Source of the DNA: Nocardioides immobilis
GTDB taxonomy: Bacteria > Actinomycetota > Actinomycetes > Propionibacteriales > Nocardioidaceae
Direction of reading: 5' to 3'
Length of the DNA stretch: 64,000 nucleotides
Assembly (NCBI RefSeq): GCF_003515065.1
Contig: NZ_QXGH01000012.1
Span: forward strand, 124,001 to 188,000
Below, in pieces: positions 28,276 through 37,424 of this stretch. The notes under the pieces are model-generated. The model made no database searches and had not been told where the DNA came from. It was given only the letters and a program-made list of their open reading frames with translations. Position 1 is the stretch's first letter. The number at the start of each line of letters is the position of its first letter. The position numbers were made by a program, and so were the translations under genes.

Positions 28276-28965
28276 GTGATTCGCTTCGAGAAGGTCACCA
28301 AGAACTACCCCGGTCCCGGCAAGCCGGCGCTCGACCAGGTGACGGTCGACATCGACAAAGGCGAGTTCGTCTACCTCGTCGGACAGTCCGGGTCGGGCAA
28401 GTCGACCGCGCTCCGGATCGTGCTCCGTGAGCTGCGCCCCACCAGCGGGCGGGTCTACGTCGCCGGCAAGGAGATCAACCGGATGGCGGGGTGGAAGGTG
28501 CCCCGGCTGCGCCGCCAGGTCGGGACCGTCTTCCAGGACTTCCGGTTGCTCCCCAACAAGACCGTCACCGAGAACGTCGCCTTCGCGCTCCAGGTCATCG
28601 GGAAGTCGCGTCGCGAGATCAACCGGGTGGTGCCCGAGACCCTCGAGGTCGTCGGGCTCAAGGACAAGGGCTCCCGGATGCCCGACGAGCTCTCCGGCGG
28701 TGAGCAGCAGCGGGTGGCGATCGCCCGCGCCTTCGTCAACCGGCCGATGATCATCATCGCCGACGAGCCGACCGGCAACCTGGACCCGGCCACGTCGGTC
28801 GGGATCATGAACCTGCTCGAGGACATCAACAAGCGGGGCACGACCGTGGTGATGGCGACCCACGACCACGGGCTCGTCGACCAGTTCCGCAAGCGGGTGG
28901 TCGAGCTCGACCAGGGCAAGGTCGTCCGCGACGAGGCAGCCGGAAGCTACGGCTTCCAGCACTAG
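28276..28965 (+). CDS. ftsE: Cell division ATP-binding protein FtsE
   Basis: A 229-residue ABC ATPase that, with FtsX, activates cell-wall hydrolases at the septum. [10 protein letters not shown] (Walker A, about 35), [14 protein letters not shown] (signature, about 138), [14 protein letters not shown] (Walker B, about 158) and THDH (switch His) are all present. GTG 28276 lies exactly seven bases after TACCGT, so the transcript is probably leaderless. ftsX follows after 68 bases. Confidence 0.96.
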   Translation: MIRFEKVTKNYPGPGKPALDQVTVDIDKGEFVYLVGQSGSGKSTALRIVLRELRPTSGRVYVAGKEINRMAGWKVPRLRRQVGTVFQDFRLLPNKTVTENVAFALQVIGKSRREINRVVPETLEVVGLKDKGSRMPDELSGGEQQRVAIARAFVNRPMIIIADEPTGNLDPATSVGIMNLLEDINKRGTTVVMATHDHGLVDQFRKRVVELDQGKVVRDEAAGSYGFQH

Positions 28966-29033
28966 CCGGCCCGCCCGCCCCGACCGACGGCACCGCCCCC
29001 GCCGCCTGACTGCACCCAGGAGAGCCCACCCAC

Positions 29034-29972
29034 ATGCAGCTCCGCTACGTCTTCACCGAGCTTCGCTCCGGCCTGCGTCGCAACCTGTCGATGCACGTCG
29101 CCGTGATCCTCACCCTGTTCGTGTCGCTGACCCTCGCCGGCTGCGGCATGCTGCTGCAGCGCCAGGCCGACAAGACCGCCGAGGCGCTCGGCAACGAGCT
29201 CCAGATCCTCGTCAACCTCTGCGTCGTCGACGACCCGAACGGCAGCCCCACCTGCGGCGGCGGCGCCGTCACCGACCCGCAGCGCAAGGCGATCGAGAAC
29301 GCGCTGAAGGAGAACCCCGAGGTCGAGTCCTACGAGTACCAGACCCAGGAGGAAGGGTTCGAGGAGGCGCAGGACATCCCCCAGTACGAGCCCTACTTCG
29401 ACGGACCGGACCCGATCATCACGGTCGAGGACTGGCCGCCGCAGTACTGGGTGACGCTCAAGGACCCCAAGGAGGCCGAGGGCGTCAAGAGCGCGGTGGA
29501 GGGGCTCGAGGGAGTCTCCGTCATCCAGGACCAGCGTGAGGACCTCGAGCCGGTGTTCGGGATCATCGACTCGCTCAAGTACGGCTCCTGGATCGGTTCC
29601 GGCCTGCTCCTGCTGGCCTCGCTGCTGCTGGTCGCGAACACGATCCGGCTCGCCGCGATGGCCCGTCGGCGCGAGATCGGGATCATGCGCCTGGTCGGGG
29701 CATCGACCCTCTACATCGCGCTCCCGTTCCTGCTCGAGTCACTGGTCACCGCTGCGATCGGCGTGGCTCTTACCGCCGGCGCCCTGGCCGCGTTCACGAG
29801 GTTCGCGATCCTCGACGGGCTGGCGGACGTGATCGAGTTCGTGCCGTGGATCGGGTGGGACGACTACGTCCAGTCGCTGATCGGGCTGGTACCGCCCGGG
29901 ATCCTGATCCTCGGCCCGGCGCTGACGCTCATTCCGACACTCCTGCTGACCCGCAAATACATCAAAGTCTGA
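29034..29972 (+). CDS. ftsX: Cell division protein FtsX
   Basis: A 312-residue membrane partner of FtsE. It has a cytoplasmic N-terminus, a first helix (HVAVILTLFVSLTLAGCGMLL, about 22-42), a large extracytoplasmic domain (about 45-180) with two Cys (NLCVVDDPNGSPTCGG), and three C-terminal helices (about 185-205, 230-255 and 280-305) around ARRREIGIMRLVGAS, the FtsX coupling motif. GGAG lies upstream of ATG 29034. The extracytoplasmic loop should contact the M23 peptidase encoded next. Confidence 0.95.
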   Translation: MQLRYVFTELRSGLRRNLSMHVAVILTLFVSLTLAGCGMLLQRQADKTAEALGNELQILVNLCVVDDPNGSPTCGGGAVTDPQRKAIENALKENPEVESYEYQTQEEGFEEAQDIPQYEPYFDGPDPIITVEDWPPQYWVTLKDPKEAEGVKSAVEGLEGVSVIQDQREDLEPVFGIIDSLKYGSWIGSGLLLLASLLLVANTIRLAAMARRREIGIMRLVGASTLYIALPFLLESLVTAAIGVALTAGALAAFTRFAILDGLADVIEFVPWIGWDDYVQSLIGLVPPGILILGPALTLIPTLLLTRKYIKV

Positions 29973-30025
29973 CCCGGCGCGGATACGGTCGACGCGTTCA
30001 CTTCCCCGAACAGAAGGTTGTACCC

Positions 30026-31327
30026 GTGCGCTCCTTCCCCGGCGCCCCGTCCGACTGTCCTGCCCCCAGGCCCCTCCGTCCGTCCCGGTCCCAGCGCGTC
30101 GCCGCGCTCGTGGTCGGTGCCGTCGCCATCGGCAGCTTCGCGGTCCCCAACGCGTTCGCCGACGACGACGAGAAGAAGCTGCGCCACGAGCAGGAGCAGG
30201 TCGAGAACCAGATCGACCGGGCGCACGACGAGCTCGAGCACGCCAGCCGTGCGGTCGCCAGCACCACCCGCCGTCTCGAGCGCGCCAACGCGCGGCTCGA
30301 CGGGGCGCGCAAGCACCTGCAGCGGGTGCGCGCCGACCTGTGGGACGCCCGCGCCGAGCGACGCTGGCTGGCCCGCCGGCTGGTCCGTGCCGAGGCCAGG
30401 CTGGACCGGGTGGCGGCCGAGCTGCGTGCCGCCCGCGCCGAGGTCGACGCGCAGCGCGAGCTGGTCCGCAACACCGTCCTCGGGATGGAGACCCAGGGCA
30501 ACGCCGATCTTGCGGTGATGGACGCGATCACCTCGTCCGGGTCGATCCAGGAGCTCCAGATCGCCCAGACCGCCGGCACGATGATCCTCGGCCGCGAGGA
30601 CCAGGCGCTCGCCGACTACCAGGCCGCTGAGGAAGAGCTCGCGGACTGGAAGGACGAGGTCCGTGGCGCGCGCGACGCCGTCGCCCGGCAGAAGGAGGCG
30701 GCGCGGCAGAACCTGCTCACCATCCGTGGCCTCTTCGCCGACGCCCATGACACCCGCGCGCAGGTGGCGCGCCTGGTCGTCCGGTCGCGGCACGCCCGCC
30801 GGGCCGCCGTACGCGCTCGTCAGCACGACCGCGCCGCGCTCGAGCGGCTCAAGAACCGCGAGGCGCGGATCCGCCGCCAGATCCTGGCCCTCACGAACGA
30901 CAACCCCGGGCCGTCGTACAACGGCTCCACCGACGGCCTCCTCCAGATGCCGGTCGCCGGGCCGGTGACGTCGCCGTTCGGCTGGCGGACGCACCCGATC
31001 TACGGCTACTGGGGCCTTCACGACGGCACCGACTTCGGTGCCGGCTGCGGCGCCGCGCTGTGGGCGGGGGAGTCGGGCACCGTCATCAACACCTACTACG
31101 ACCAGGTCTACGGCAACCGGCTCTACCTGTCGGTGGGCTCGGTCAACGGCGCGAACCTGACGCTGGTCTACAACCACCTGTCCAGCTACAACGTCTCCGA
31201 GGGCGCGCGCGTCGGCCGTGGCGACGTCGTCGGGTACGTCGGCTCCACCGGCTGGTCCACCGGCTGCCACCTGCACTTCACGGTGCTGCGCAACGGCAGC
31301 CCGGTCGACCCGATGAACTACCTGTAA
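30026..31327 (+). CDS. Secreted coiled-coil M23 (LytM) peptidase, FtsEX-linked
   Basis: A 433-residue exported peptidoglycan hydrolase. GTG 30026 follows AGAAGG. The signal peptide (ALVVGAVAIGSFAVPNAFA, about 27-46) precedes a long Glu/Arg-rich coiled coil (about 50-285) and a C-terminal LytM domain (about 310-430). The zinc ligands are intact: HDGTD (HxxxD) and CHLHF (HxH), so the enzyme should be active. The coiled coil next to FtsEX genes matches the EnvC/RipC/PcsB principle, in which FtsX pulls the hydrolase into its active form during division. Confidence 0.93.
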   Translation: MRSFPGAPSDCPAPRPLRPSRSQRVAALVVGAVAIGSFAVPNAFADDDEKKLRHEQEQVENQIDRAHDELEHASRAVASTTRRLERANARLDGARKHLQRVRADLWDARAERRWLARRLVRAEARLDRVAAELRAARAEVDAQRELVRNTVLGMETQGNADLAVMDAITSSGSIQELQIAQTAGTMILGREDQALADYQAAEEELADWKDEVRGARDAVARQKEAARQNLLTIRGLFADAHDTRAQVARLVVRSRHARRAAVRARQHDRAALERLKNREARIRRQILALTNDNPGPSYNGSTDGLLQMPVAGPVTSPFGWRTHPIYGYWGLHDGTDFGAGCGAALWAGESGTVINTYYDQVYGNRLYLSVGSVNGANLTLVYNHLSSYNVSEGARVGRGDVVGYVGSTGWSTGCHLHFTVLRNGSPVDPMNYL

Positions 31328-31369
31328 GCCACCCGAAACGCCGTTGACCCCGCCTGGGAGAATGGCGGG

Positions 31370-31873
31370 ATGGCCAAGCAGGGAAAGTCCCCTAAGGACG
31401 CGGGTGAGCCCCGCAAGCTCGTCGCGTCCAACAAGAAGGCGCGCCACGACTACCACATCGACGACGTCTTCGAGGCCGGCCTGGTCCTGCAGGGCACCGA
31501 GGTGAAGTCGCTGCGGCTCGGCCGCGCGAACCTCACCGACGGCTTCATCGACATCGACGGCGGCGAGGCCTGGCTGCACGGTGTGCACATCCCCGAGTAC
31601 TCCCAGGGCTCCTGGACCAACCACGCCGCCCGGCGCAAGCGCAAGCTGCTGCTCAACCGCGCCGAGATCGACAAGATCGAGCGCAAGGTCAGCGAGAAGG
31701 GTCTCACCGTCATCCCGCTGTCCCTCTACTTCGTGAAGGGCCGGGCCAAGGTCGAGATCGGCGTGGCCAAGGGCAAGAAGTCGTGGGACAAGCGGCAGGC
31801 CCTCTCCGAGCGCGAGTTCGACCGCGAGAAGCAGGTGGAGCTCGGCCGGCGCCTGAAGGGGATGCGGGACTGA
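31370..31873 (+). CDS. smpB: SsrA-binding protein SmpB
   Basis: A 167-residue partner of tmRNA in ribosome rescue. The oligonucleotide-binding barrel is plain: [61 protein letters not shown] and [26 protein letters not shown] basic tail ends in GRRLKGMRD. Its RNA partner ssrA lies 111 bases downstream on the same strand. Confidence 0.97.
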   Translation: MAKQGKSPKDAGEPRKLVASNKKARHDYHIDDVFEAGLVLQGTEVKSLRLGRANLTDGFIDIDGGEAWLHGVHIPEYSQGSWTNHAARRKRKLLLNRAEIDKIERKVSEKGLTVIPLSLYFVKGRAKVEIGVAKGKKSWDKRQALSEREFDREKQVELGRRLKGMRD

Positions 31874-31961
31874 CGCCGAGGTCGAGCAGGGTCACGGCGG
31901 TCTGCTGGGGCAACGCCGCGCGCCTGCTGGAATCGAATGCGCGTTCTGGCGGTTGGGTCCG

Positions 31962-31967
31962 TAAGAT
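31962..31967 (+). promoter_or_regulatory. -10 element for ssrA
   Basis: TAAGAT matches TAnnnT and lies 18 bases before the mature 5' end of tmRNA, leaving a short leader for RNase P to remove. I see no convincing -35 hexamer. Confidence 0.5.
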
Positions 31968-31984
31968 GGAATCACAACTCAAGA

Positions 31985-32349
31985 GGGGCTGATCGGTTTC
32001 GACTTGGGACGTTTGTTCCAGGGGAAGCGGGTCGAGGAGCCAGCGTCATCTCGTAAACGATCGCTGGAAACTAATAACTGCCGACAACAAGCAGTCCTTC
32101 GCTCTCGCCGCCTGAGCGGTGATCGAAGCGTCAGACAGGGCATCCGTCTCCGTCCCTGATCCTGGCGTCGACTAGGAGACTTGCTGGCCAGACCTCCGTC
32201 GGGAGGGTCGGCCGGGACTCAATCCCGAATAGGCCTGTCGGCGACGTGTCAGTGCGAGCGCCGGGGCAGAAAAAACGACATCGCTGACTGCACCCGGAGA
32301 AGACCTGGTTCGACGCTCGAGGACGCGGGTTCGATTCCCGCCAGCTCCA
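31985..32349 (+). ncRNA. ssrA: Transfer-messenger RNA (tmRNA)
   Basis: The 5' end GGGGCTG pairs with CAGCTCC at the 3' end (one G-U) to form the acceptor stem. The 3' end contains the T-arm GGGTTCGATTCCCGCC, and GGTTTCGAC near the 5' end is the conserved tmRNA D-loop region. The tag frame at 32080-32115 reads ADNKQSFALAA followed by TGA, with the usual ALAA degradation end. CCA is not fully encoded and must be added. A strong terminator follows within five bases. Together with SmpB it frees stalled ribosomes and tags the products for proteolysis. Confidence 0.96.
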
Positions 32350-32353
32350 CGTG

Positions 32354-32393
32354 AAGACATCGGCGGTGCCTTGCGGCACCGCCGATGTCTTTT
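32354..32393 (+). terminator. Intrinsic terminator of ssrA
   Basis: A perfect 17-bp stem (AAGACATCGGCGGTGCC and its complement) with a TTGC loop is followed by TTTTCT. It is the clearest Rho-independent terminator in the window. Confidence 0.92.
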
Positions 32394-32409
32394 CTGCGAC
32401 CATCGGGCT

Positions 32410-32655
32410 ATGGAGCCGACTCTCGACCTGATGCCCAAGGTGAGGGGCAGCCTCGCGATGGGCGCGTCGGCGTACGGCGCCAGTGCGGTCGGTGCCGCGG
32501 CGCTGGGCGCACTGGCGATCGGGGCCGTCGCCATCGGCGCCGTCGCGATCGGGAAGCTGGCGCTCGGTGAGGGCCGGATCAAGAAGCTCGTGATCGAGGA
32601 GCTCGAGGTGCGGGTGCTGCGGGTCGGCTCGATCGAGCCGCTCGAGGAGTCCTGA
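32410..32655 (+). CDS. Small protein with GA/AIG repeats
   Basis: An 81-residue protein from ATG 32410. The middle (about 15-60) is a run of short Ala/Gly/Ile units (AVGAAALGALAIGAVAIGAVAIGKLALGE) with five- or six-residue spacing. The end is an amphipathic stretch, KKLVIEELEVRVLRVGSIE. Such repeats suggest a small solenoid or a glycine-zipper membrane helix. No family with a known role was recognised. It starts 17 bases after the ssrA terminator and converges on the next gene. Confidence 0.6.
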   Translation: MEPTLDLMPKVRGSLAMGASAYGASAVGAAALGALAIGAVAIGAVAIGKLALGEGRIKKLVIEELEVRVLRVGSIEPLEES

Positions 32656-32668
32656 CCGACGAATCGGG

Positions 32669-34582
32669 TCAGCGAGGGGCGATGCGAACCTCCTGGCGAC
32701 CTCCGAGGTCGATCTCGATGGCGGCGGTGCCGTCGGCGTCCGCGACGTACGTCGACTGCGCCGCGCCAGTGACGGCGTACTCACGGCCCGGCACCAGCCG
32801 CTCGACGAGCAGGACGGTGCGCACCGGCCCGGCGCCCGGTCGCAGCACCAGGTCCAGGGCGACGCCGTCGGTGACGGCCTTGGCCACCAGGACGTCGGGG
32901 TACGCGACCTCGGCGAGGACCGGGCCCCGACGCCATGCCTCTGGTGTCCCGAAGGTGACCAGGTCGCGCAGACCGCTGCGCCGCCCGAACCGACCGAGGT
33001 TCGCGTAGAGGTTGGCCAGTCCCGAGGCGTTCGCGTAACGCCAGGCCCCGTCGGCCTCGGTGACCTCCTCGCGCTCGTCGAGCCCGCGCTGGACCTGGGC
33101 GGCGAGGTCCTCGTCGCCGACCTCCCGGCCCGCCATCAGGGTGACGACCTGGCTGTAGGTGTCGGTGCCGAGCTGGTAGTTGCCGGGGTCGAGCCGCGCG
33201 GAGACGCCGGGTCGCGTGGCGACGGTGTCGCCCTCGGTGCGCAGCTCCTGCTCGCGCAGCAGCCACCAGGTCCGTTGCGCGATGTCGGGCAGCGCGGCGT
33301 GCATCCAGTACGACGTGGTGAGCTGGATCGAGGGCCCGGCCCAGAGGTTCCACGACAGTCCGAGGTGGCTGCTGCGGACGCCGATGATCCGCCCGTCCGG
33401 CCGCAGGAACTCGGTCTCGTAGGAGTCGCGGAGTCGTGCCTCGACCGCAGGGAAGTAGCCGGTGCCGTGCAGCCGGTCGTGGCTGACCATCGTGTTCATC
33501 CCGAACGTGTTGCAGACCGTGTAGATCCAGTTGGGCTCGCACGGGAACAGGGCGTACGGCGACCGCTGCACGTTGCGGTGGATCGACGCCGCGAGACTGC
33601 CGTAGTCGTTGACGTAGCCGACGTCGTCGTTCCAGCGGTAGGTGAGCGCGCCGGGGCGGGAGAAGCGGTCGTCGTTGAGGGTCTCGTACATCCCGACCAT
33701 CAGTCCGTGGAAGCCGGTCAGCATGATGTTCTCGCTGTTGTCGACCGGGTCGCGGTCGAGGTCGAGGTTGCCCCAGGCGTTCTCGACGGCCCAGTAGCCC
33801 CAGATCCGTCGGTCGAGCATCTTCTCGATGGCGTTGCGCTGGCCCTCGGCCAGGTAGCCGGTGAAAGCGGGGGTCCGGGTGAACTGGGCCATCGACAGGG
33901 AGTAGCCGAGCGCGTTGAGCTGGTAACGGGTCGCCGCCTCGCGGAACTGGTCGATCTTGGTGAAGCCCACGAACGAGTCGATCGGCTGGAGCGCCAGGTC
34001 GAGGGCGTAGCGGAGGTGGGCGAGATCCTGCGCCGAGTGCTCGGTGACCGGCACGCGTACGTCGAGCCCGGGCGGCCCGGTGATGACGAACTCGACGTCG
34101 CGCAGCCGTTCGTTGAGACGGGCGCCGGTGCGCGCCTGACGCACGTGCCGCAGCCGGTGCACCCCGACCGCCGTCACGATGAGCGCCGGGCCGAGGCTGA
34201 GGACGACGACCTGGGTCGCGGTCGCGCCGGGGTCGGCGACCAGACCGCCGAGGACGGCCGATCCGAGCCACATCAGGGGCGGGAGCACGGTCGGTCCTGT
34301 CGCCCACCAGGTGAAGACCGACAGCACCACCGCCGCGACGGCCAGGAGCGCGAGCACGGGGTGTCCGCCGTACGCGAGACCGCCACCGGGCAGGACCAGC
34401 CCGAGGCCGGTCGCCGTCCAGGCCGTCCCGAGATCGAGCAGGCCGGGGAGGGCACCTAACGCCCAGAGCGCGCTGTACGTCAGGATCGCGCGGCGCTGGC
34501 GACGCGCGGTCGTCGGCGGTACGGCGCGCGTGGGGCTCGGGAGGAGCAGCTGGACCCGTTCGTCGGTCGCCGGAATGGTCAT
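32669..34582 (-). CDS. Linalool dehydratase/isomerase-like membrane protein
   Basis: A 637-residue protein. ATG 34582 overlaps the upstream stop codon. About five membrane helices lie in residues 35-170, followed by a large alpha-helical catalytic-type domain (about 190-637). NSENIMLTGFHG and CEPNWIYTVCNTFG resemble the core of linalool dehydratase/isomerase; the two Cys are nine residues apart, as Cys171 and Cys180 are in the Castellaniella enzyme. That enzyme hydrates myrcene and isomerises linalool to geraniol. The substrate here is unknown, and the spacing from the candidate catalytic His to the first Cys is longer (56 against 42). It may act on an isoprenoid alcohol at the membrane. Confidence 0.7.
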   Translation of the reverse strand: MTIPATDERVQLLLPSPTRAVPPTTARRQRRAILTYSALWALGALPGLLDLGTAWTATGLGLVLPGGGLAYGGHPVLALLAVAAVVLSVFTWWATGPTVLPPLMWLGSAVLGGLVADPGATATQVVVLSLGPALIVTAVGVHRLRHVRQARTGARLNERLRDVEFVITGPPGLDVRVPVTEHSAQDLAHLRYALDLALQPIDSFVGFTKIDQFREAATRYQLNALGYSLSMAQFTRTPAFTGYLAEGQRNAIEKMLDRRIWGYWAVENAWGNLDLDRDPVDNSENIMLTGFHGLMVGMYETLNDDRFSRPGALTYRWNDDVGYVNDYGSLAASIHRNVQRSPYALFPCEPNWIYTVCNTFGMNTMVSHDRLHGTGYFPAVEARLRDSYETEFLRPDGRIIGVRSSHLGLSWNLWAGPSIQLTTSYWMHAALPDIAQRTWWLLREQELRTEGDTVATRPGVSARLDPGNYQLGTDTYSQVVTLMAGREVGDEDLAAQVQRGLDEREEVTEADGAWRYANASGLANLYANLGRFGRRSGLRDLVTFGTPEAWRRGPVLAEVAYPDVLVAKAVTDGVALDLVLRPGAGPVRTVLLVERLVPGREYAVTGAAQSTYVADADGTAAIEIDLGGRQEVRIAPR

Positions 34583-34938
34583 GCCCGCACCGCCAGGAGC
34601 GCGAATCCGGTGGCCGCGACCCAGAGCCCGGACGCGTGGAACGCGGTGTCGCTGAGCAGGGATCCTTCGGCCCAGGCGAACCATCCGAAGACGTGCATGC
34701 CGACCACGCCGAGCGCGAACCAGGCGAGTCCACCGCCGACCAGCGCCCGGGCCGCGGGCCGCCTGGTCGAGGTGAGGCGCGCGGTCGGGAGGCCGAGGGC
34801 CAGCGCCGGTCCGCCCGGCGCCGGCCGGCGGGCCGGGGGAGCGAAGGCGGCGGTCGTCGGGTGCGCCCCCGGCACCACGGTGAACCAGGTCCGGCGCACC
34901 AGCGCGACCAGGTAGGCGAGAGCGAGACAGCAACCCAC
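34579..34938 (-). CDS. Small membrane protein in the LDI-like operon
   Basis: A 119-residue protein. GTG 34938 has GGAGGT five bases upstream. Hydrophobic segments lie at about 2-20, 65-85 and 95-118, with a Pro/Ala-rich basic loop between the first two. His and Trp cluster in GMHVFGWFAWAEGSLLSDTAFHASGLW. No family was firmly recognised. It shares a 4-base overlap with the linalool dehydratase/isomerase-like gene, so the two are made together and may form a complex. Confidence 0.6.
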   Translation of the reverse strand: MGCCLALAYLVALVRRTWFTVVPGAHPTTAAFAPPARRPAPGGPALALGLPTARLTSTRRPAARALVGGGLAWFALGVVGMHVFGWFAWAEGSLLSDTAFHASGLWVAATGFALLAVRA

Positions 34939-34961
34939 GGGACACCTCCGGGACAAAGTAA

Positions 34962-35001
34962 GAACGGCAGCGTTCCTGTTTCAGAGCATGAATCAGGAAC
35001 G
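34962..35001. promoter_or_regulatory. Overlapping inverted repeats between LDI operon and TetR gene
   Basis: GAACG-GCAG-CGTTC (34962-34975) and CGTTCCTG...CAGGAACG (34971-34978 and 34994-35001, perfect 8-bp arms) share the CGTTC half-site. They lie in the 76 bases between the divergent genes and are very likely operators of the TetR protein encoded next. Confidence 0.65.
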
Positions 35002-35014
35002 GGTCCGTATCAAG

Positions 35015-35638
35015 ATGTCTGCCGTGGCAGATTCCGTCCGTCCCTACCGTGGGGTCAGCGCCGACCAGCGGCGCGCGCTGCGCCGTACCCAGCTGCTCGA
35101 GGCGTGCCTCGACGTCGTCGCCGAAGCGGGCGTCGCTGGCGTCACTGCGGAAGCGGTGTGTGCGCGGGCCGGCCTGTCCAAGCGCTACTTCTACGAGAGC
35201 TTCGCCGATCGGGAGACGGTCCTCGTCGCCGCTCTCGACGCATTCTTCGACGCCGCTCGAGCCGCCGTGACGCCGGCTCTGTCGGGGCCGGCGGCCACGA
35301 CGGGGGAGCGGCTGACCCGGACGGTCGCAGCACTGGTCCGCGCGGTCTCGGCCGACCAGCGCGCCGCACGCTTGTACGTCGAGTCGTCGCGCGATCCGGC
35401 ACTGGAGCAGCGGCGGAATGCGGCGTACGACGAGTTCGCCGAGCTCATCCTCGGCTACGCCCTCGAGGTCGAGCCCACCGATCCGCGGGCCCGGGTCGTC
35501 GCGCTGCTAATCGTCTCCGGCACGACCGAGGTGATGGCGCGCTGGCTCGCCGGCGACCTCGATCTCGACGAGGCGGCGCTGGTGCGGACGATCGCTGGGA
35601 TCGGCCTGGCGTCGGCGGAGTCGTTGAAGCGCGCCTGA
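35015..35638 (+). CDS. TetR-family regulator of the LDI-like operon
   Basis: A 207-residue TetR protein. The helix-turn-helix GVTAEAVCARAGLSKRYFYESFADRETVLVAALD spans about 43-76. ATG 35015 is preferred because ATG 34988 lies inside the CGTTCCTG...CAGGAACG palindrome; the upstream start remains possible. It is divergent from the small membrane protein and linalool dehydratase/isomerase-like genes, and probably represses them and itself. Confidence 0.9.
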   Translation: MSAVADSVRPYRGVSADQRRALRRTQLLEACLDVVAEAGVAGVTAEAVCARAGLSKRYFYESFADRETVLVAALDAFFDAARAAVTPALSGPAATTGERLTRTVAALVRAVSADQRAARLYVESSRDPALEQRRNAAYDEFAELILGYALEVEPTDPRARVVALLIVSGTTEVMARWLAGDLDLDEAALVRTIAGIGLASAESLKRA

Positions 35639-36298
35639 TCAGTCGGCTGCGGCCCGGTCGACCGCCTCGGCGATGCCGAGGTCGCCCGACACCAGGTTCC
35701 ACTGGTGGCCGATCGTCGCCGGTCGGTCCAGCACGGCCGCCAGCACGGCGGCGACGTCGGCGCGCGGGACCGACGCGCGTGCGACATCGGGGCCGAGGCC
35801 GACCCGTCCGGTCGCCGGCTCGTCGGTGAGGCGCCCGGGCCGGATGATCGTCCAGTCGAGGTCGGTCGCGCGCAGCGCCGCATCGGCGTCGCGCTTGGCC
35901 TCGACGTACGCCCGCCAGACCTCGCCCGTGTCGGGAGCCACCGGGTTGTCGACGTCGATGGCCGACACCTGCACGAACCGCTGGATCCCGGCGAGCCGGG
36001 CCGCCTCTGCCGACTTCAGCGAACCCTCGAGGTCGACGGTCCGCTTGCGCTCGATGTTGCCGTCCGGCCCGCCGCCCGCGGCGAAGACGACCGCGTCGCA
36101 CCCGGCGAACGCCCGGGCGAACGCGTCGGCGCCCTCCTGCTCGATGTCCAGGAGCCGCACCTCCGCACCGGCCGCCTCGAGCTCGGTGCGATGGCTCTCG
36201 TTGCGCACCAGCGCGACCGGCTCGTGACCGGCCTTCACGAGGAGGGGGTGCAGCAGACGGGCAATCTGGCCATGGCCTCCGACGATCACGACACGCAT
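35639..36298 (-). CDS. NAD(P)-binding atypical SDR (NmrA-like)
   Basis: A 219-residue Rossmann protein. VVIVGGHGQIARLLHPLL (about 3-20) is the GxxGxxA nucleotide motif of atypical short-chain dehydrogenases. AVVFAAGGG (about 68) and FVQVSAIDVD (about 108) mark the later strands, and RAYVEAKRDAD gives the Tyr-x3-Lys pair (YVEAK). Such proteins are NAD(P)-dependent epimerases, reductases or redox sensors. The substrate is unknown. It ends directly beside the TetR stop codon, tail to tail. Confidence 0.85.
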   Translation of the reverse strand: MRVVIVGGHGQIARLLHPLLVKAGHEPVALVRNESHRTELEAAGAEVRLLDIEQEGADAFARAFAGCDAVVFAAGGGPDGNIERKRTVDLEGSLKSAEAARLAGIQRFVQVSAIDVDNPVAPDTGEVWRAYVEAKRDADAALRATDLDWTIIRPGRLTDEPATGRVGLGPDVARASVPRADVAAVLAAVLDRPATIGHQWNLVSGDLGIAEAVDRAAAD

Positions 36299-36380
36299 GT
36301 CACCAACGTACGTGGCGACGGGCAGCGGCCGTTCACCGTGCGCTCAGCCGGCCGCCACCTCCGGCTGGTCGGGTGACGCC

Positions 36381-37424
36381 ATGACATCCCGGCTCCATCT
36401 CTCGCCCCGGCGCGCCCTCGTGGCCGCCTCCGCCTTCACCGCGCTGGCACTCGCGCCCGTCGTGAGCGCGGCCAACGCGGCTCCGCTCGAAAGCGCGAGC
36501 CCCGACCGGCTCGGCGGGCACGTCGTCCAGCTCGACGAGCCGCTCGTGTTCGCCCACCGCGGCGCGTCCGGCTACCGCCCCGAGCACACGCTGGCGTCGT
36601 ACCGGCTTGCCATCGAGCAGGGTGCCGACTACATCGAGCCCGACCTGGTCTCCACCAGCGACGGCGCCCTCGTCGCCCGCCACGAGAACGAGATCAGCGG
36701 TACGACCGACGTCGCCGACCATCCCGAGTTCGCCGACCGCCGTACGACCAAGACCATCGACGGCAACCAGGTGACCGGCTGGTTCACGGAGGACTTCACC
36801 CTCGCCGAGCTCAAGACCCTCCGCGCGAAGGAGCGGCTGCCGCAGGTGCGGCCGGACAACACCGCGTACGACGGACTCTTCGAGGTCCCGACGCTCGAGG
36901 AGGTGCTCACGCTCGTCGACCAGCTCGAGGCGGAGACCGGGCGCACCATCGGCGTCGCGCCCGAGATCAAGCACTCGACGTACTTCGACTCCCTCGGGCT
37001 CTCGATGGAGGAGCCGCTGGTCGACACGCTCGACCGGTTCGGCCTCGACAAGGAGCGGTCGGCGGTGGCGATCCAGTCGTTCGAGGTGAGCAACCTCAAG
37101 GAGCTGAACGGGCTCACGGACGCGCCGATCGTGCAGCTCCTCGACGGCGCCGGCGGCCCGTACGACCTCAAGGCCCAGGGTGTGACCTACGCCAGCATGC
37201 TGACGAAGAAGGGAATCAGGGCGATCGCGAGCTACGCCGACTGGCTCTCGCCGAACAAGAACTGGATCCTGCCGCGCGACCCCGCCACCGGTGCCACGGG
37301 CGAGCCGAGCAACGTGGTCGGCCTGGCCCACCGGGCGGGACTGCCGGTCGTGATCTGGACGCTCCGCGCGGAGAACCAGTTCATGGCGACGAACTTCCGG
37401 GTCGGCGCCGACCCGAACGCGTAG
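36381..37424 (+). CDS. Glycerophosphodiester phosphodiesterase, exported, C-terminus lost by frameshift
   Basis: A 347-residue product of a GDPD-type phosphodiesterase that splits glycerophosphodiesters into glycerol-3-phosphate and an alcohol. The signal peptide (about 1-34, with an RR pair) precedes the barrel: VFAHRGASGYRPEHTLASY (catalytic His and Arg, about 56-74), EPDLVSTSDGALVARHE (metal-binding Glu/Asp and the second His, about 85-101), and APEIKHSTY (about 193). The frame stops at TAG right after NFRVGADPNA. The missing end of the barrel is found in another frame just downstream, so the gene has lost one base or carries a sequencing error. Without the last strand and helix the protein may not fold. 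Confidence 0.85.
   Translation: MTSRLHLSPRRALVAASAFTALALAPVVSAANAAPLESASPDRLGGHVVQLDEPLVFAHRGASGYRPEHTLASYRLAIEQGADYIEPDLVSTSDGALVARHENEISGTTDVADHPEFADRRTTKTIDGNQVTGWFTEDFTLAELKTLRAKERLPQVRPDNTAYDGLFEVPTLEEVLTLVDQLEAETGRTIGVAPEIKHSTYFDSLGLSMEEPLVDTLDRFGLDKERSAVAIQSFEVSNLKELNGLTDAPIVQLLDGAGGPYDLKAQGVTYASMLTKKGIRAIASYADWLSPNKNWILPRDPATGATGEPSNVVGLAHRAGLPVVIWTLRAENQFMATNFRVGADPNA

Noticed and set aside
32281..32349. A separate tRNA gene, suggested by GGGTTCGATTCCCGCC near 32325-32341
   Set aside because: This is the T-arm of tmRNA; the 5' half of its acceptor stem lies at 31985 and the ALAA tag frame is between them.
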